A stretch of 64,000 nucleotides of DNA from Punica granatum (Eukaryota; Streptophyta; Magnoliopsida; Myrtales; Lythraceae), in the NCBI RefSeq assembly GCF_007655135.1, contig NC_045133.1, positions 22,479,845-22,543,844 on the forward strand, read 5' to 3'. Position numbers and translations under genes: made by a program. Positions within the stretch are counted from its first letter, which is position 1, and each line of letters begins with the position of its first letter. This document shows positions 46,563 to 59,800 of this stretch, one piece after another. A model generated the notes under the pieces. It was not told the origin of the DNA. It saw only the letters and a list, made by a program, of their open reading frames with translations, and did not search any database.

Positions 46563-48968
46563 TGCCAAAGGCACCCCAGAGCAAAATACCCGAATGTGTT
46601 AATATTGACTCAATGGTACGAACATCGTGGTGTAATGAGGCCACACCAAGAATGCGGGTTCAGTCTAAATTAATTAGAAACAGAGCCGATACTTCAAATT
46701 AGTCTCACAAGACCACCTCAAAACTTGTCATCCTTTAAGTTACTTGTCAGCTTCATGTCGGTATTTTGTTATCATTCATTAACCCAGTAGAATTGTATGT
46801 TTAATATATCACTGGTGGTCCGCGCTTCACTGTGAGAAAGAAAAAACAATTTTCACAATAAAATTATTTAAGTTCCTATTATTTAATTATATAATGAATA
46901 TGAGTTAGTCGATGCAATTCATATATTAAAATAACTATAAAAAATAAAAAATAAAAAAATGATATAATTGACCACACTATACATTAGCCTAGTAATATAT
47001 CAAATCATAAAGTAAAAGTCATTATAATGATAAGAAGTAAAATTAATTGATACAAAATTAACCATAATAATGTTAGATCACAAACAAAATAGCTGGTAAT
47101 CATAATATTATACTCAGAATTTATAATATTGTATTTTATTTATGATATTCATATATGATCATATGGTAGCCCGCACTTTGTTGCGGAGTCAGGAGTAGTA
47201 TTAAAATTTTCTCTCTAAAAATGCAAAAGTAAGAAATTTTTTTTATGTAGAATCACTGTTATTATTAGAGGCAAAATAGTAGTATTGAATTATTCTCATC
47301 ATGATATTATTTTCACGGGTAAATCATCGGTTACTATATAACCATCGTAGGTTCAATAGTGAACCCAAATAAATAATTTAAACAATATATATGTAAATTT
47401 TCAATGGTTGTAATTCTAATAATTTTTTAAGTTCAAAAAGTTTAAATTTCTAATTTAATTATATTTAAGAATAGTATAATTATTATAACAATAATGATAT
47501 TCTTATTATATTTATTTACATATGATTTACAATGCATCTTCTTTTTATTAAAATCATTTCGTCACACCTCATAATAAGAGTAATATATGAATTGTAAATC
47601 TTATGTAAATAAGAATGATACGTAAATAAATATAATAAGAAGCATAGCACTTTATGATTTGCAATAACTAACAATCACAGCACTTAACGATAATATTAAG
47701 TGGACGTTATTATCTTTCAACTCCTCTCTATTATTTTAAATTAGACGAATAGGGCCCGCGCATAGATTTTGATGCCTATATATTTTAGTTTTTGATATTG
47801 TTCAAATCTACGATTATAAATAATAATAATTTAATATTATTATTATAAAAAGATTGAAAAGTTCTTTTCTATTAAATTGTGTAAACCTTCTATCATAATA
47901 TATATTTATTATATTTAATGAATTGCAATGTATCACAACCATATTAAGTCAAATGTTTTTCATTAATTCGCTGAATATGAAAAGTCACTCAATGTAAGGA
48001 CTCATTTGTCCTATGTGGCGCGATGTGAAGAATGGTTCCAACTTTTGTAATTTATATATATTGTATCATGTTTAAGCTAAAAATAGAGGTTATTTCAACT
48101 TTTCAACCACATCCTATTAATGGAAGGTAATTACAAAATCAAATTTTTGTTCATATAACAGTATAATATGAGATATAAGATAAGATAAGAAATATAAGAT
48201 ATAAGATAGGATATATGCATGCACACACGCTGGCTAGCAAAAGCAGTGATTACAGCAAATCCTTCTCATTGATGTATTATCCTCGATCACTTATTACCAA
48301 AATTAATTAGCTGTTCAACCGCGTAGCATATGGAAAATATCCGCCAGATCAAGATGTACATGACACATATATATACACATGTACGAAGTAATGGTTCTAG
48401 ACATGATGGATTTAATGTTAAAGACTCTAGCACATAAATTTTTTAAATTTCCATTGAAGATTTAGATTCATTTCCGCTGAAAAGCTCCATAAACTGTCAA
48501 ATGGTGAAACCCAAACCTCATATAAATTCAATTATTTTCGCATGTTCATCCGATATGGGACATTGCTTTTTCACTCCTCAACAAAATTTTTGCGTCCCTT
48601 ACAAAGTTTTGAAATGGAAGAAGATAAAAATTAAGGGAAACCAAACCTTAGGAGGGAGGCCGCCCATTTGATGGTGGAAAAGGATGCTAATGGGAATAAC
48701 GGGTGGAACATAGTAATTATAAGCCATGATGATGCTAAGGCGTAGAATCGAAGGACTTGTTACCCAGCAAAAAAAAAAAAAAAGGCTCTTTTGTCACTTT
48801 CGCAATGTGCATGCACTTTTTGTAAGTAGAGGTCACAAGTCTTTCGAGAAACTTATGCAAAAATCCATGGATAGGTGTCGACTAAAGTGCTAATTTTGTG
48901 ATATTGAGAAAAATCAATTACATTTTAACCACAGAAAGAGGGACGAAGGAAATACATCATGGCATCGC
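46563..48968. other. AT-rich intergenic DNA
   Basis: No gene is seen. A short ATAAGAT repeat occurs at about 48165-48210. A possible decayed TRIM end lies near 48500-48570 (CCTCATATAAATTCAATT, then GATATGGGACA). Confidence 0.45.
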
Positions 48969-48973
48969 AAGTC

Positions 48974-49557
48974 TGTAAAATACCCACTTGGGCCTACACG
49001 GACTTGAGCCCATCTGTAACCCAAAAGCTTAAGCTAATAGGTTACTGGACCCAAGCCTCATATAAGTTTGTGGTTTCTTTCTCAATTTTTCGATGTGGGA
49101 CAACATATCTCAACACCCGCCCTCACGTGGCAACGTGTGGTCCAACACGTGCCACGTGCCTTAAACACCCGCCCTTAACAACTGACCCGAGCCGGGCATC
49201 CTCTTCTGTGCTCGGGTAAGGGGGGACAAATACCAAACTAGCCTCGAGCTCCACACTCGTGCCTAACTAGAGGTGCAATTTTAGCTACCTCGGAACTGGA
49301 CTGGACCACTCTTGGGCCGGATTAACATGAGGCGCACTCTTGGCTACCTCGAAATCGAATCTGGCGTGGTGTGAGCCCACATGAGCGCGCGGAAGCATAA
49401 CCCGCTCTGATACCATGTAAAATACCCACTTGGGCCTACACGGACTTGAGTCCATCTGTAACCCAAAAGCTTAAGCTAATAGGTTACTGGACCCAAGCCT
49501 CATATAAGTTTGTGGTTTCTTTCTCAATTTTTCGATGTGGGACAACATATCTCAATA
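48974..49557 (-). mobile_element. Young TRIM element
   Basis: 584 bp in minus orientation, with 142-bp LTRs at 48974-49115 and 49416-49557 that differ at two sites by hand comparison. Read on the minus strand the LTR is TGTTGAGATATG to TTTTACA; the right copy starts TA. The PBS TGGTATCAGAGCGGG (minus, 49415-49401) abuts the LTR and fits initiator tRNA-Met. A purine-rich PPT (GAGGGCGGG) abuts the other LTR. A perfect TSD AAGTC occurs at 48969-48973 and 49558-49562. The 300-bp interior has no ORF. All of this is the defining structure of terminal-repeat retrotransposons in miniature, mobilised in trans. Confidence 0.93.
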
Positions 49558-49626
49558 AAGTCAAATTTATTTGATCAAATCTTATTTTTTATATCCAGTT
49601 CCAACCCATATTATAGTCGTGGCGAA

Positions 49627-49630
<4 letters not shown>

Positions 49631-49662
<32 letters not shown>
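49631..49662. repeat. TA microsatellite
   Basis: About 15 TA units. Confidence 0.9.
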
Positions 49663-49664
<2 letters not shown>

Positions 49665-50112
49665 CTAGAACATGATATGAATGTAGCCCCGTCCCTGTGT
49701 GAGAAGGTGTGGTCAATTCGTGGCCCTTTTTCTTTTTTCCTCATTTGTGATACATCTATTATATTGGTTCTTGTCTCTCGTGTATAGCATTATGGTATAA
49801 AAAATTTACATGGGATTCATGCAATCGAGCCTCTCATGACCTCAGGCATGCATGAAATTAAGTCATTAAAATGCGCGATTGAAATGGCCCAGCTTCTCAT
49901 CTGCAAAGTTGCATAAACAACGCAGATGAAAACTTTCCTTGAACTTTCGGGTGTTTAATACCTGCTATTATTTCGGGATGCAAATGACCTGAATTTGTAA
50001 GGACCCATCTAGCAATTCATCATTGAATTCAAGAAATATGATGGGAGGTAAACCAACGATAAAATGGTGATGCCCCCATGATGGACATGTCCTTTACTTT
50101 CATATATTCCAA
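49663..50112. other. Intergenic DNA
   Basis: Nothing recognised. Confidence 0.45.
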
Positions 50113-50512
50113 GGCCCCGTTTGGTACGTCGGAATGGAATGAAAATCCATTCTTCTATTATATTTCCTTGTATGGAGACACTTGTATGAGTTAGAAAGAG
50201 CATTTCATTTGAAGAAAAATTTCTTTACAACGTAATGTAATGATCATTTCATTAAAAAAACTTAAAGAATGTTTATTCTATCATTTCTATTAAGTTTTAT
50301 ATATATCATATATTATCTTTTAGTTTTATATATCTAAACATATGATATATAGTATGATATCATGAAAAATAAGTTTATCTAATTAAATTTAAATCATTTA
50401 TATTCTCCAGTTCAATTTAAAAATCACCATTTTTCTCCTAATATAATTATATGAACTATACAAAAATCCATTCCATTCATTTTCATTCAATTCCGGCGTA
50501 TCAAACAAGGCC
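50113..50512. mobile_element. 400-bp inverted-repeat MITE
   Basis: GGCCCCGTTTGGTACGTCGG at the left is matched on the minus strand by GGCCTTGTTTGATACGCCGG at the right, with similarity continuing (AATGGAATGAAAAT / AATTGAATGAAAAT). No clear TSD. The termini fit hAT or PIF/Harbinger MITEs; the superfamily is undecided. Confidence 0.7.
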
Positions 50513-50739
50513 AAGTGCATATCAAATGATTTCTGTACAGTCTACATTAATTGAAGAATTTTTACCTGCCGAAACTTATATGATACATACATATATTTAA
50601 AGAATTTTGATTCATTTCCCCCTTTTCTTTTTCCTTTAATATCTTTCTATTCCCGCATTTTTAATCTTTTCTTAAGCTACTTTTCTTATATAACTCCATG
50701 GGAAAATGAGATATTATCGATTTATAATCCTTTTGACCT

Positions 50740-51790
50740 CGAGATAGGTGGAAAATCCTCCACTCCTTTTCAAACGTCCATGTGGAGCGTGGAAGAAGAC
50801 TGGTTGCTTAAGGACACCCACACTACACCCAACCCCACAAACCCTCTCAATCACGATTTCTCAATCAAATTTAGTGTCATTTAACGAGGTAAGTATGATG
50901 GACGGAAAGCTGAGTTGGCTTTCACAGTAAGCCCTCTCTATCTTGAAAATTCCAGGTTGTGGTAGCTTCGATCCCGATCGTGACTGTCTAGGCGAAATCT
51001 CAGCGATCCCTAATGTCGCTCACAACCTCACCTCAGATGGTGGTGCTGATTGGAGCCAACATCATCCCCCTTCCATTCAGTCGCCCTCCTTCTCCTTCTC
51101 TCTCTTCTCTAAATCTCTCTCTAGACGTCTATGCAAAAAGGACCATTTTGCCATTCTCAAAACATTAGGGGCACCAGTGCAAACATTAAAAAGGCTAGGA
51201 TAGCTGAGTGAATCAGATAAAAATTACTGAATGATTAAGTAAGTCTCCACTTATTTAATAATTAGGTGCTTTTTTTTTACTTGTCTATTAATTGAAGTCA
51301 TTTTTATTATAATATTAAACACGCATGCTAAATTTACTAAAGTGCTGAAAATATAATTTTAGCATTTAGTCTTTTGTGTGTGCTTTGGTGATCACCTAGA
51401 CGGTGATAAAAGAGGGTCCCGGATGTCCGTAATCTCTGTGAGCCTGTGGCTGATTATATATCATGGCATGTTGTGTTTCGTTTCAGACAAGAAGGATCGT
51501 GGGGGAAATAAAGGTGATATAGGTTACTGGATGTTGAATCTGACGATTTTGAGATGTTTTCTCATGATGAATATTGACCAATAGGAGTTTCGTTCCGAAC
51601 AGGTCTATGCACTTTTTTCACCAAAGAAAAAAATTAATTATAATAATAGTTAGGCGTTTGTTCCCGTTTCCACCGAAAAATAAAAAATAATAATATTAGT
51701 AAAGGTCCCTCGGCCCAAGTGAAGAGACAATTTAAGAGCAATCCAATCATGCCGAACTGACCTCAAACATCTCCTTAATTTATCTATTAT
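50740..51790. other. Slightly gene-like, unassigned stretch
   Basis: Less AT-rich than its surroundings. The 86-aa plus ORF at 50943-51203 starts in GCGSFDPDRDCLGEISAIPN-like sequence but turns into a serine-rich tail. I do not recognise a family, no matching exons are evident, and it could be a captured gene fragment or chance. Confidence 0.25.
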
Positions 51791-51809
51791 TATTATTATT
51801 ATTATTATT

Positions 51810-52050
51810 ATTACTACTACTATTACTATATATATATAAAAGATTCAAGCTGTTTGTTTTGTTTCTCAATTTTTGATAATTCCTATTTTACCATTCATTA
51901 TATTTAAACAGATATGAGAATCATAATTTTGTCCATTCAATGTATCTAGACATCTTAAAAACTCTCTTAAACCCTTTCGATGTATGCAAACATATTTTAC
52001 GCCTTATTAATTATGATAAAATATAATCATGAATGGTGTCTTTTCTTTTG
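51810..52050. repeat. Dispersed repeat, copy 2
   Basis: Diverged relative of 10446-10720 (TTTTGTTTCTCAATTTTT, GTCCATTCAATGTATCTAGA, ATTAATTATGATAAAAT). It is preceded by a TTA microsatellite (51787-51815). Confidence 0.45.
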
Positions 52051-52302
52051 AGAAAAAATATGCCTTCTATTAATTCAGAAATCTACCCCTGTAATAGAAA
52101 ATGTGTCGTATCTCTAAACTAAAAAATAACAAATTATATCCTTTCACATTCAAAATTTTAATTTTACCCTTTCATATTCAAATTTTTAATTTTTTTCCCC
52201 TGAACCTCTTGAATTTCTTCTTATATCCATTCACTCCCAACTATAATAGCCATTTCTCTTCCTTTTTTTAATAAAATTGGCAGTTTATATATATATATAT
52301 AT

Positions 52303-52658
52303 GGTTTTTACCCCATATATCTCATGATTTCACATTTTTTAAAAATCTATCATATGCTTGTAAAATGATCTAAAATATCATATGATTTACATTTTTTTCT
52401 TAATCTATTTCGGCGTTATATTTTCCGTTAATGAAACGTAAATAGGCTCCAAATTTATCTTATGGTTTTAAATTTTTTTTCAAATTTATCCCGGATAAAA
52501 GGGTCACAGTGGCAAGGCCGTTAAATGTTGATGGAAATATAGCGACAGATAGATTTGGAAAAAAAAATGTAAACCATTTGACATTTTAGATTATTTTAAA
52601 AGCATAGAATAGATTTGAAAGAAATGTGAAATCATGAAATATACAGGGTAATTTGCCC
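52303..52658. mobile_element. Inverted-repeat MITE, left end decayed
   Basis: ATCTCATGATTTCACATTTT at the left pairs with the minus-strand TTTCATGATTTCACATTTCT at the right, and both continue with CTTGTAAAATGATCTAAAAT-like sequence. The right end is GGGTAATTTGCCC. The left end has been overrun by a TA repeat and no TSD is visible. Confidence 0.6.
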
Positions 52659-53439
52659 AATATAAAACTAATGACCGCCAAATAGTGCATCGGGGTCGTT
52701 CCCTTAGACTTCTTCGCTCCTTCCCATTAATTGTATGGGCACAACTTGGTCCCTCTTTACTCCTATGTAGTCTTCTCCATAGTTACTTGTCAATAAACTG
52801 CCTTTGCCTGCCTGTCCACTACCATTGACGCACTAATTCACGTCTTCCACCGTTTTTTTCAAGCATTACTCTCCAAATTTAATCACTTCTTCCCCTTCAC
52901 ATACGCTTCACTCTCTCTTTGTGACGCTTATCATTTGCAATTCTACCAGTAATCATGCCTTAAATGTTTGTAATTGTGATAGAATCATTCTATTCGCTTT
53001 GGCCACACTCTCCATTCCCATCCCGCAGTATGCTTTGTACCCCCAAGCAATGGCAACGCCATCCACTATTCAGTCTCTATCATCCCTTCAGTTGGTCAGT
53101 TACCTCCTATACCAACAAACCCAATTCCCTTACTTACCTTTACATTTGTTGGTTGTTATTTTGTTCCAATTTATTTACGTTTCTATTGATGCCTTCTTTG
53201 CATTTAAAATGTTAAATAATTGTCTACCAGAAAACTTTTAAATAATTTATATTATTATATTTCCCGTTATCCACTATAAGAAAACAGAGCAATTGTGATG
53301 AAAAATTTTCGTCTTTTATTTCCATGTTCCCATATAACTTTTTTCCTTTTTTGCATGCTCATGTCTGATTCTGCCATGTTTAAATCTACTTTTGCTAGTT
53401 TATGCACCTTATTTATCTATTTTTGCTCTATTTCTGCAT

Positions 53440-54115
53440 TGTTCTGATTGTTCTCCCTAGTTTTATCTATTTCTTCATGTCTATGCACTGTATATATCTA
53501 TTTCTGCTATATTTCTGCACATATTTTATCTGTTTCTAACTGTTTTTGCTCTATTTTCACACAGACTTTATCTATTTCAACCGTTTCGGCATTGTTCTTC
53601 ACTATTCTCACTGTATTTTATCTGTTTCCGCGCAGATTTTCCGTTTCAGCCTATTTTTGCACTTTTCTGCATTGTTCTCACTGTTTTTTTATCTGTTTAT
53701 GTTCTGTTTCTGCATAGATTTTATCTGTTTCAGCCTATTTCTGCACTATTCTGCATTGTTCTCACTGTTTTTATCTATTTGTGCCCTGTTTCTGCGCAAA
53801 TTTTATCTGTTTCAGCCTATTTCTGCACTATTCTGCATTGTTCTCACTGTTTTTATCTATTTGTGCCCTGTTTCTGCGCAAATTGTTCTGCATTGTTCTC
53901 ACTGTTATTTATCTGTTTATGTTCTGTTTCTGCACAGATTTTATCTGTTTCAACCTATTTTTTGCATTATTCATCACTATTCTCACTGTATTTTATCTAT
54001 TCTGCTCTGTTTTTGCACCAATGTTATCTGTTTCAACCTATTTTTCCATTGTTCTTCTTTATCCTTGCTGTATTTTATCTATTTCTGTACAGATTTTGTC
54101 TATTTCAACATGTAG
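53440..54115. repeat. T-rich degenerate tandem repeat (about 82 bp)
   Basis: TTTTATCTGTTTCAGCCTAT recurs at 53720 and 53801, with many looser copies on both sides. The long hydrophobic ORFs (for example 53546-54115) are translations of this repeat, not proteins. Its position fits a CACTA subterminal region. Confidence 0.75.
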
Positions 54116-54374
54116 AATGAAATTGTTCATAAATTGGCAATTTTTATTTGAATTTCTGATCTAGCACGACAATAATGATTCTTTTCTCTTTCATTTTCTA
54201 AGGTTGACAGCGAATAATAATGCTATTAGTAATTATAGGACTTTTTAATTATAATTAGCAATTTACTAACTAGGCAATCTAAAACCTAATAAGAGAGAAA
54301 ACTAGTAAGAGTGTATTTTGATTAATTAGTTCCAACTAACATTGTTGCTCTAACATAGTGCTCATGTACAAGTC

Positions 54375-56475
54375 ATGTCATCGGATCGTACTTGGATGTA
54401 TTCTGGACTTAATAGTGATGGATTTGTTAGCGATGAGTTCAAGGTCGGCGTCCAACAATTCTTTGACTTTGCATTTTCTCAACCTGGAATTCTTTATGAA
54501 GGACAAATCCAATGCCCTTGTTTAATATGTTCATATTTGAAGTTTTATGACCGAGATAGCTGTCCACCACAATAAGGGGTTTAGGAGCGGGCATACCACC
54601 TGGGACATATACACGGGGAATTATCTAGGAGAGCATCATCAAGCCTGAACAATGATGTGCCTCTAGTGGAAGATATAAATCCATATAGAACCATGTTGAT
54701 GGATGCAACTGGCCCGGATTTTGAAAATCAAGCTGGGGCATTTTGATGAAAGGACCTTTGCAACAGAACCACCAAATAAAGAGGCTGCAAAGTTCTTTGC
54801 AATGTTGAAAGATGCGGATGAGCCACTTAGGGAAGGTTGCAAAAAACACACAAACCTATCAGCTATGTCACAATTGTTATATTGCAAATCCGAGTTCAAC
54901 AATAGTGAGAAATGTTATGATCGTATTCTTTCCATAGTGAAGATATCTTACCAGAAGATGAGAAATTGCCAAGCAACTTTTACAGATCAAAGAAGATGGT
55001 AGATCAACTTGGATTGGGTTATGAGAGAATGGATGCATGCATTAATCATTGCATGATATATTATAAAGAAAGTGCAAAGAAAACATCATGCTTAGTATGT
55101 GGTAACCCTCGTTATAAACCAAAAAATTCAAGAAGCAGAAAGATGTCCCTTTTAAGGTACTGCGCTACCTACCACTTACCCCCAGATTACAACGACTCTT
55201 CATGTCGGACAAAAACATCCAAGCACATGACCTGGCATGCTTCTCATTCTTCTCAAGATGGATATATGGCGCGCCCAGCTGATGGCGAGGTCTGGAAACA
55301 CTTTGTTATTAGTCATGAATCATTTAAAGCAGATCCATGAAAGGTGCGAATTGATTTATGCACTGATGGTTTCAATCCTTTTGGTCAGTTTGGCGCACCA
55401 TATTCTTGTTGGCTTGTGATTGCTACTGTTTATAATTTGCCACCGGGGATGTGCATGAAAACTCCATACACGTTCCTGACATTGGTCATTCCAGGCCCGA
55501 AAAATCCAGGAAAGAACATAGATGTTTTCTTGAGGCCATTGATAGATGAGTTGAAGATGTTATGGATGATAGGGGTCAACACATACGATGCATCAAAGAA
55601 GCGAAATTTTTAGATGAAGGCAGCACTTACGTAGACAATTAGTGACTTTTCTGCTTATGCAATTTTGTATTGAACGTACGAAGTCCTTTACTCTCGCTAA
55701 AGGTGGGAAGACATCATTTTTTGATTGTCATCGACAATTCCTACCTACAAATCATTCTTACAGAAGTCAAAGAGATAAGTTTAGGAAAGGAGTTGTTGAG
55801 AATGCCATCCCACCTCCTCAATTGTCTAGGGAAGAGATGTTCACTCGAGTTTTCAAACTCCCAGATGTCACATTTGGGAGAAACTGTACCGACCAAGCGA
55901 TTCTTGGATTTGGTAAGGAGCACAACTGGGTAAAGAGAAGCATCTTTTGGGAGTTGCCATATTGGAAAACAAATTTAATTTGTCAAAATCCCAATGTGAT
56001 GAACATTGAGAAGAATGTGTTTGTGAACATATTCTATACAGTGATGGATAAGAAAAAAACGAAGGACAATCTTAAAGCAAGAGAAGATATAAAGACTTAT
56101 TGCGAGCGACCCAAGTTGGAGTTAGTGCATTCAAATGGAGGGGTTATGATACCTAAGGCCTCTTTTATACTTAGTAAGGAGCAACAAAATGTCGTGTGCT
56201 TGTGGTTGAAAGAGCTTAAATTCCCCGATGGCTATGCTTCAAATTCATCTCGGTGTATGAATGAGCATGGCCCATTTTTTGGGTTCAAAAATCATGATTG
56301 TCATGTATTTACGGAGAGATTGCTCCCCATTGCACTTCATGACATGTTGCCCAATCCAGTGTGGGATGCTTTGAACGAGATTAGCCATTTTTTTAGGGAT
56401 ATATGCTTTTACTTTGATTATTTACATATGACCTTTTACCTAGAATATGATTTTTCTGTATTTATTATTCGCTGA
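54375..56475 (+). pseudogene. CACTA TNP2-type transposase, broken
   Basis: The first piece (54375-54575) is a transposase-associated domain (WMYSGLNSDGFVSDEFKVGV, CPCLICS). Further pieces in other frames carry transposase TNP2 motifs: SCLVCGNPRYK (about 55090-55120), WKHF (about 55295) and DGFNPFGQFGAPYSCW (55362-55409). Stops in the conserved M-K-A-A-L segment near 55611-55655 appear to be Q-to-stop and W-to-stop. The usual STxGxxxCPxC stretch after it seems deleted. The last piece, 55642-56475, is the longest frame. It includes FDCHRQFLP and a DUF4218-like region (about 56180-56400: FPDGYASN, NHDCHVFTERLLPIAL). The protein would bind and cut the CACTA ends; this copy cannot. Confidence 0.85.
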
Positions 56476-56586
56476 GCAATACTTGATTCTTCACCTTTCA
56501 TGTGTTATCATAAGTGCGTTATTCAATTTTAAGAATATTAAACATACAACTAACCTATTATATTTTTCTTTTTTTAATTCAGGAAT

Positions 56587-56800
56587 CATGATTCGAGGTG
56601 GTCATTCTAGATGAAGGTTAGGGAGAGGATGAAGAGGAGCAAGAGGAGGGAGAGGCGGAAGAGCGACAAACTCTAGTACAGGCTCGGTTGCACTAGATGG
56701 GCAAGAAGTACCATCTTTACCATCGGAAGAAGAGGCGGTCATTTCCCCGCAGCATCATAAAGAACATGTGGAAGAGGCTGAAGTTCTTATAGAACATGTT
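56587..56800 (+). pseudogene. Fragment of the second CACTA ORF
   Basis: From ATG 56587 the frame reads M-I-R-G-G and an R/G-rich stretch with two TGA codons where Arg (CGA) is likely. It then continues open (GRATNSSTGSVALDGQEVPS and on) until the G19 run. An R/G-rich start is common in the Ptta/En/Spm-type plant transposase ORF that follows TNP2. Identity is inferred mainly from position and composition. Confidence 0.5.
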
Positions 56801-56819
56801 GGGGGGGGGGGGGGGGGGG
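56801..56819. repeat. Homopolymer G19
   Basis: Nineteen G in a row, which is rare in this AT-rich context. It marks the end of recognisable CACTA sequence. Confidence 0.95.
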
Positions 56820-56837
56820 TAGTTCTAATATTTATTA

Positions 56838-59800
56838 GGGTTAATTGTACTGATAGTTCAAAAAATTTCATAAATGTTTCAGGTTAGTTCAAAATATTTT
56901 TTTGGTAACTTGTTAGTACAAAAAAGTTTAAAAGTCGTTTCAATGTAGTGCATTCCGTCAATTGCCCCTGATGCTGTTAACATTTTGCTAACGTGGCATG
57001 TCCTATGTGTGTCAGCACCCAATTTCGATCCATCGACTCCAGGGGGGCAAAATCGTCATTTTTTCAATTTATTACCTTTTCTAAAATAATAATAATAAAT
57101 AAATAAATAAATAATATTTAAAAATACACATATATAATATTTAATATATATATATATATATATATATATTCGGGCAGCCCTCACCGGCTGCCCGTGATCC
57201 CCGCCGGCCCAGAACCTCCAAATCGCGGGTATTCGCGATTTTCTTCGATGATCGGCTGAAATCTTAACGGAAAAGGGTAAGAGATTACAATTAAATGGAC
57301 AGAAAGACAATTCAGAAGGGGAGGAGGAGAACTCAGTGAGAAAAAATGGAAAATTGGCTCTCATTTCGGGGAATTTTGAAATCGGGAAACTCGGAATCTT
57401 CGCCGGAAAATCATAAATTTTCCCCCGATCCCGACTGTTTTAACTCCGGTGAAGCCTAGATCGACCACGGCGAGGCGTCGGCGGTGTCCAGAACCGTCAC
57501 CGGCATCCATTCCAGCCCTTACCGCGGCGTCCAGGGGCAAGAACCGCCATCGCCGCCGTTCTCGGCGATCTCGACCGCCTTTCGGCTAACGGGCCTCGGC
57601 CCATTTCTTTTGCTTCGCAAGCCCAGCCCAAATCCATTCAGCCCAACACGCCCAGTCCGGCCCAGTGCTCTTCCGGGTGGTTTCTCCTTCGGGTGGGTCC
57701 GATCCGACCGATTCATCCGGCGACTTTTTTTATTTTTACAAAATCACCCCTCAACTTTCCGAACTAGGTAAATTCTGGACTTAGTGGCATGATTAGGGCT
57801 CATTTCTTGAATATTAATGCTTGCTTGATGGATATGATGTGAAATGAGCATTCTTGGGTTACGTGGGTGATCGGATTAGTCCTAAACTCGATTTTACAAA
57901 CTTTTTATTTTGTCACATTTCAGTCCGGATGACGCATTTTATTTATTTTTTTTAGACCTACCCTGAACTCTAAAATTATTTTCAATCAATTCTCGATCAT
58001 TTTACTATTTTCCAATCAGTCCTTGGATTTTCCAAAATTTTTCTAAACATCCCAAAGAACTTTTCAAATTATTTCAGTTTAGTCCCGGGACCATTTTTCA
58101 CCCTTTTCAGATCTGCCCCGAATTTCAAAAATTCTTTTCAATTAAGTCCCAGTCATTTTATTATTTTTCAATCAGTCCTGGAATTCCCAGAATTTTTCAA
58201 GAATCCCAAGGAACTTTCCAAGTTGTTTCAATTTAGTCCTGGTTTCATTTTTTGTTTTCAGATCAGTCCATATTTTCAAATTCATTTCAAATAAGTCCTA
58301 GGACATTTTCAGTAATTTTTATACAATTCCCAATTTTTTTCAGAATTTTCAAATCGGTCCCCAAAACTTCATCCGAATTTTCAAATCAGTCCCTGCTCTT
58401 TTAAAATCGTTCAGTTCAGTCCCCTGGACATTTTCTAAAAATATCCGACCCTTTCCTACTTGGATCACCCACCGACAATGTATGTGCCCCATTTAAATAT
58501 TTTATTTTTATAATTATATGTATACAACGTGATAATGTCGGAAATTAGAGTTTATCGGGCGATCAATCTCGACGACTCGAAATCCGTAGACTAAAGCATT
58601 CGGCAAATTTCTAATTAACCTAAAATTCTACATACGGGATAATCGAGACGTTAAATTTGGCTAAATTAAATCACTTGACTCTTTAAATGAATTGTACGAA
58701 CCGATTAATAATCTGTAATCGCATCGACAGTTCAAAAACTGTTAGTCACTCCCTTTTTAAATTCACAATTTCAAAAGTATTGAGATACGTGTTACGCGCA
58801 CACATATTTTTTGATTCAAGGGGGATGACTATCGGTTCTTGTCCTGCCGTCACTCTAGTATAGGTTTGTGTTTAGAACGGGTTAAAACATAGAAAAACAG
58901 ATTAATCTCAAATTCCGCCTAAATCAAACATGGGCAATAGTCAACTAGAGGGTTAGGTTTTGGGTTTTAGGTGAAAATACTCTTAATCTGTAAAAGCCAT
59001 ATTGTCACGATACATAATAATCTAAAAAAACAACACACACATTCGAGACTTGACTATAGACATCATGTCTGTTGGGTCCGTTAAAATGATGCCGGATGCT
59101 ACATACCCTATCTATCACTCCTTTTGTTTGTTTTAAGGTAGAATTTGTATGCCAAGATACCTCGGTTAATAATCAGTTAATTCACGTAAATTCGGTGATA
59201 ACAAAACCCCATTGTTTGTTTATTTGAGCTTGCTTGTTACATTTTTGCAATTATTTATTATGCGGATCAAGCCCAATCCTTTAAAACACGATTCACACAG
59301 GGTCCAACGCCTCTAATCGTCGATCATGGGGTCTAATGTCCTCATACACCGAGTGCGCATTTAATTTAATTTTCGGTCTTTTCCAAAACCATACGGTGAG
59401 CATGAGTGAAACAATGGCCGAACGCAAACCGACTAGGATTCAGTCATTGTAATTTGTCTTTTATTTGAGATAAGGTTTTATATTATACATATATTCATGT
59501 AAAAATCATGGTCGGAGAGTGAACGGTTAAAGTGTTTCTTCGAATTTACGGTGTCAAAACGTATAAGATGAGCGGAACTTAATTAAGCGGTAAAAAATTA
59601 AAATGGCAAACCTAGACAAATTAGAGTACCAAAAGGGCGTGTGGAATATAGGCCCACACGTAATAGAACTCTCGAATTCGGAATTTTCGGCTCCGTACAA
59701 ACCATCGCCTTAGCATTTTAGGTGTACCCCGTACCCCTAGACCCGGGTAACTTGCCGGCCCTCAACTTTCGGGTCGTAAAATGGCAAATAGCGACTCCTT

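Larger units (their letters stand above)
53272..56819 (+). mobile_element. CACTA (En/Spm) transposon, 3'-truncated
   Basis: Begins CACTATAAGAAAACAGAG, then TTGTGATGAAAAATTTTCGTC-like sequence, the usual plant CACTA terminal and subterminal pattern. About 1.1 kb of subterminal DNA is followed by a TNP2-type transposase pseudogene and a fragment of a second ORF. The left flank is ATC. No complementary TAGTG end was found, and recognisable element sequence stops at a G19 run. Hence it is truncated and non-autonomous. Confidence 0.75.

Noticed and set aside
50943..51203. Host gene exon
   Set aside because: The beginning looks plausible but there is no second exon, motif or homologue I can name; kept only as an unassigned stretch.
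53546..54115. 189-aa hydrophobic ORF resembling a membrane protein
   Set aside because: Produced by a T-rich tandem repeat; neighbouring frames give similar proteins, and the position fits a CACTA subterminal region.
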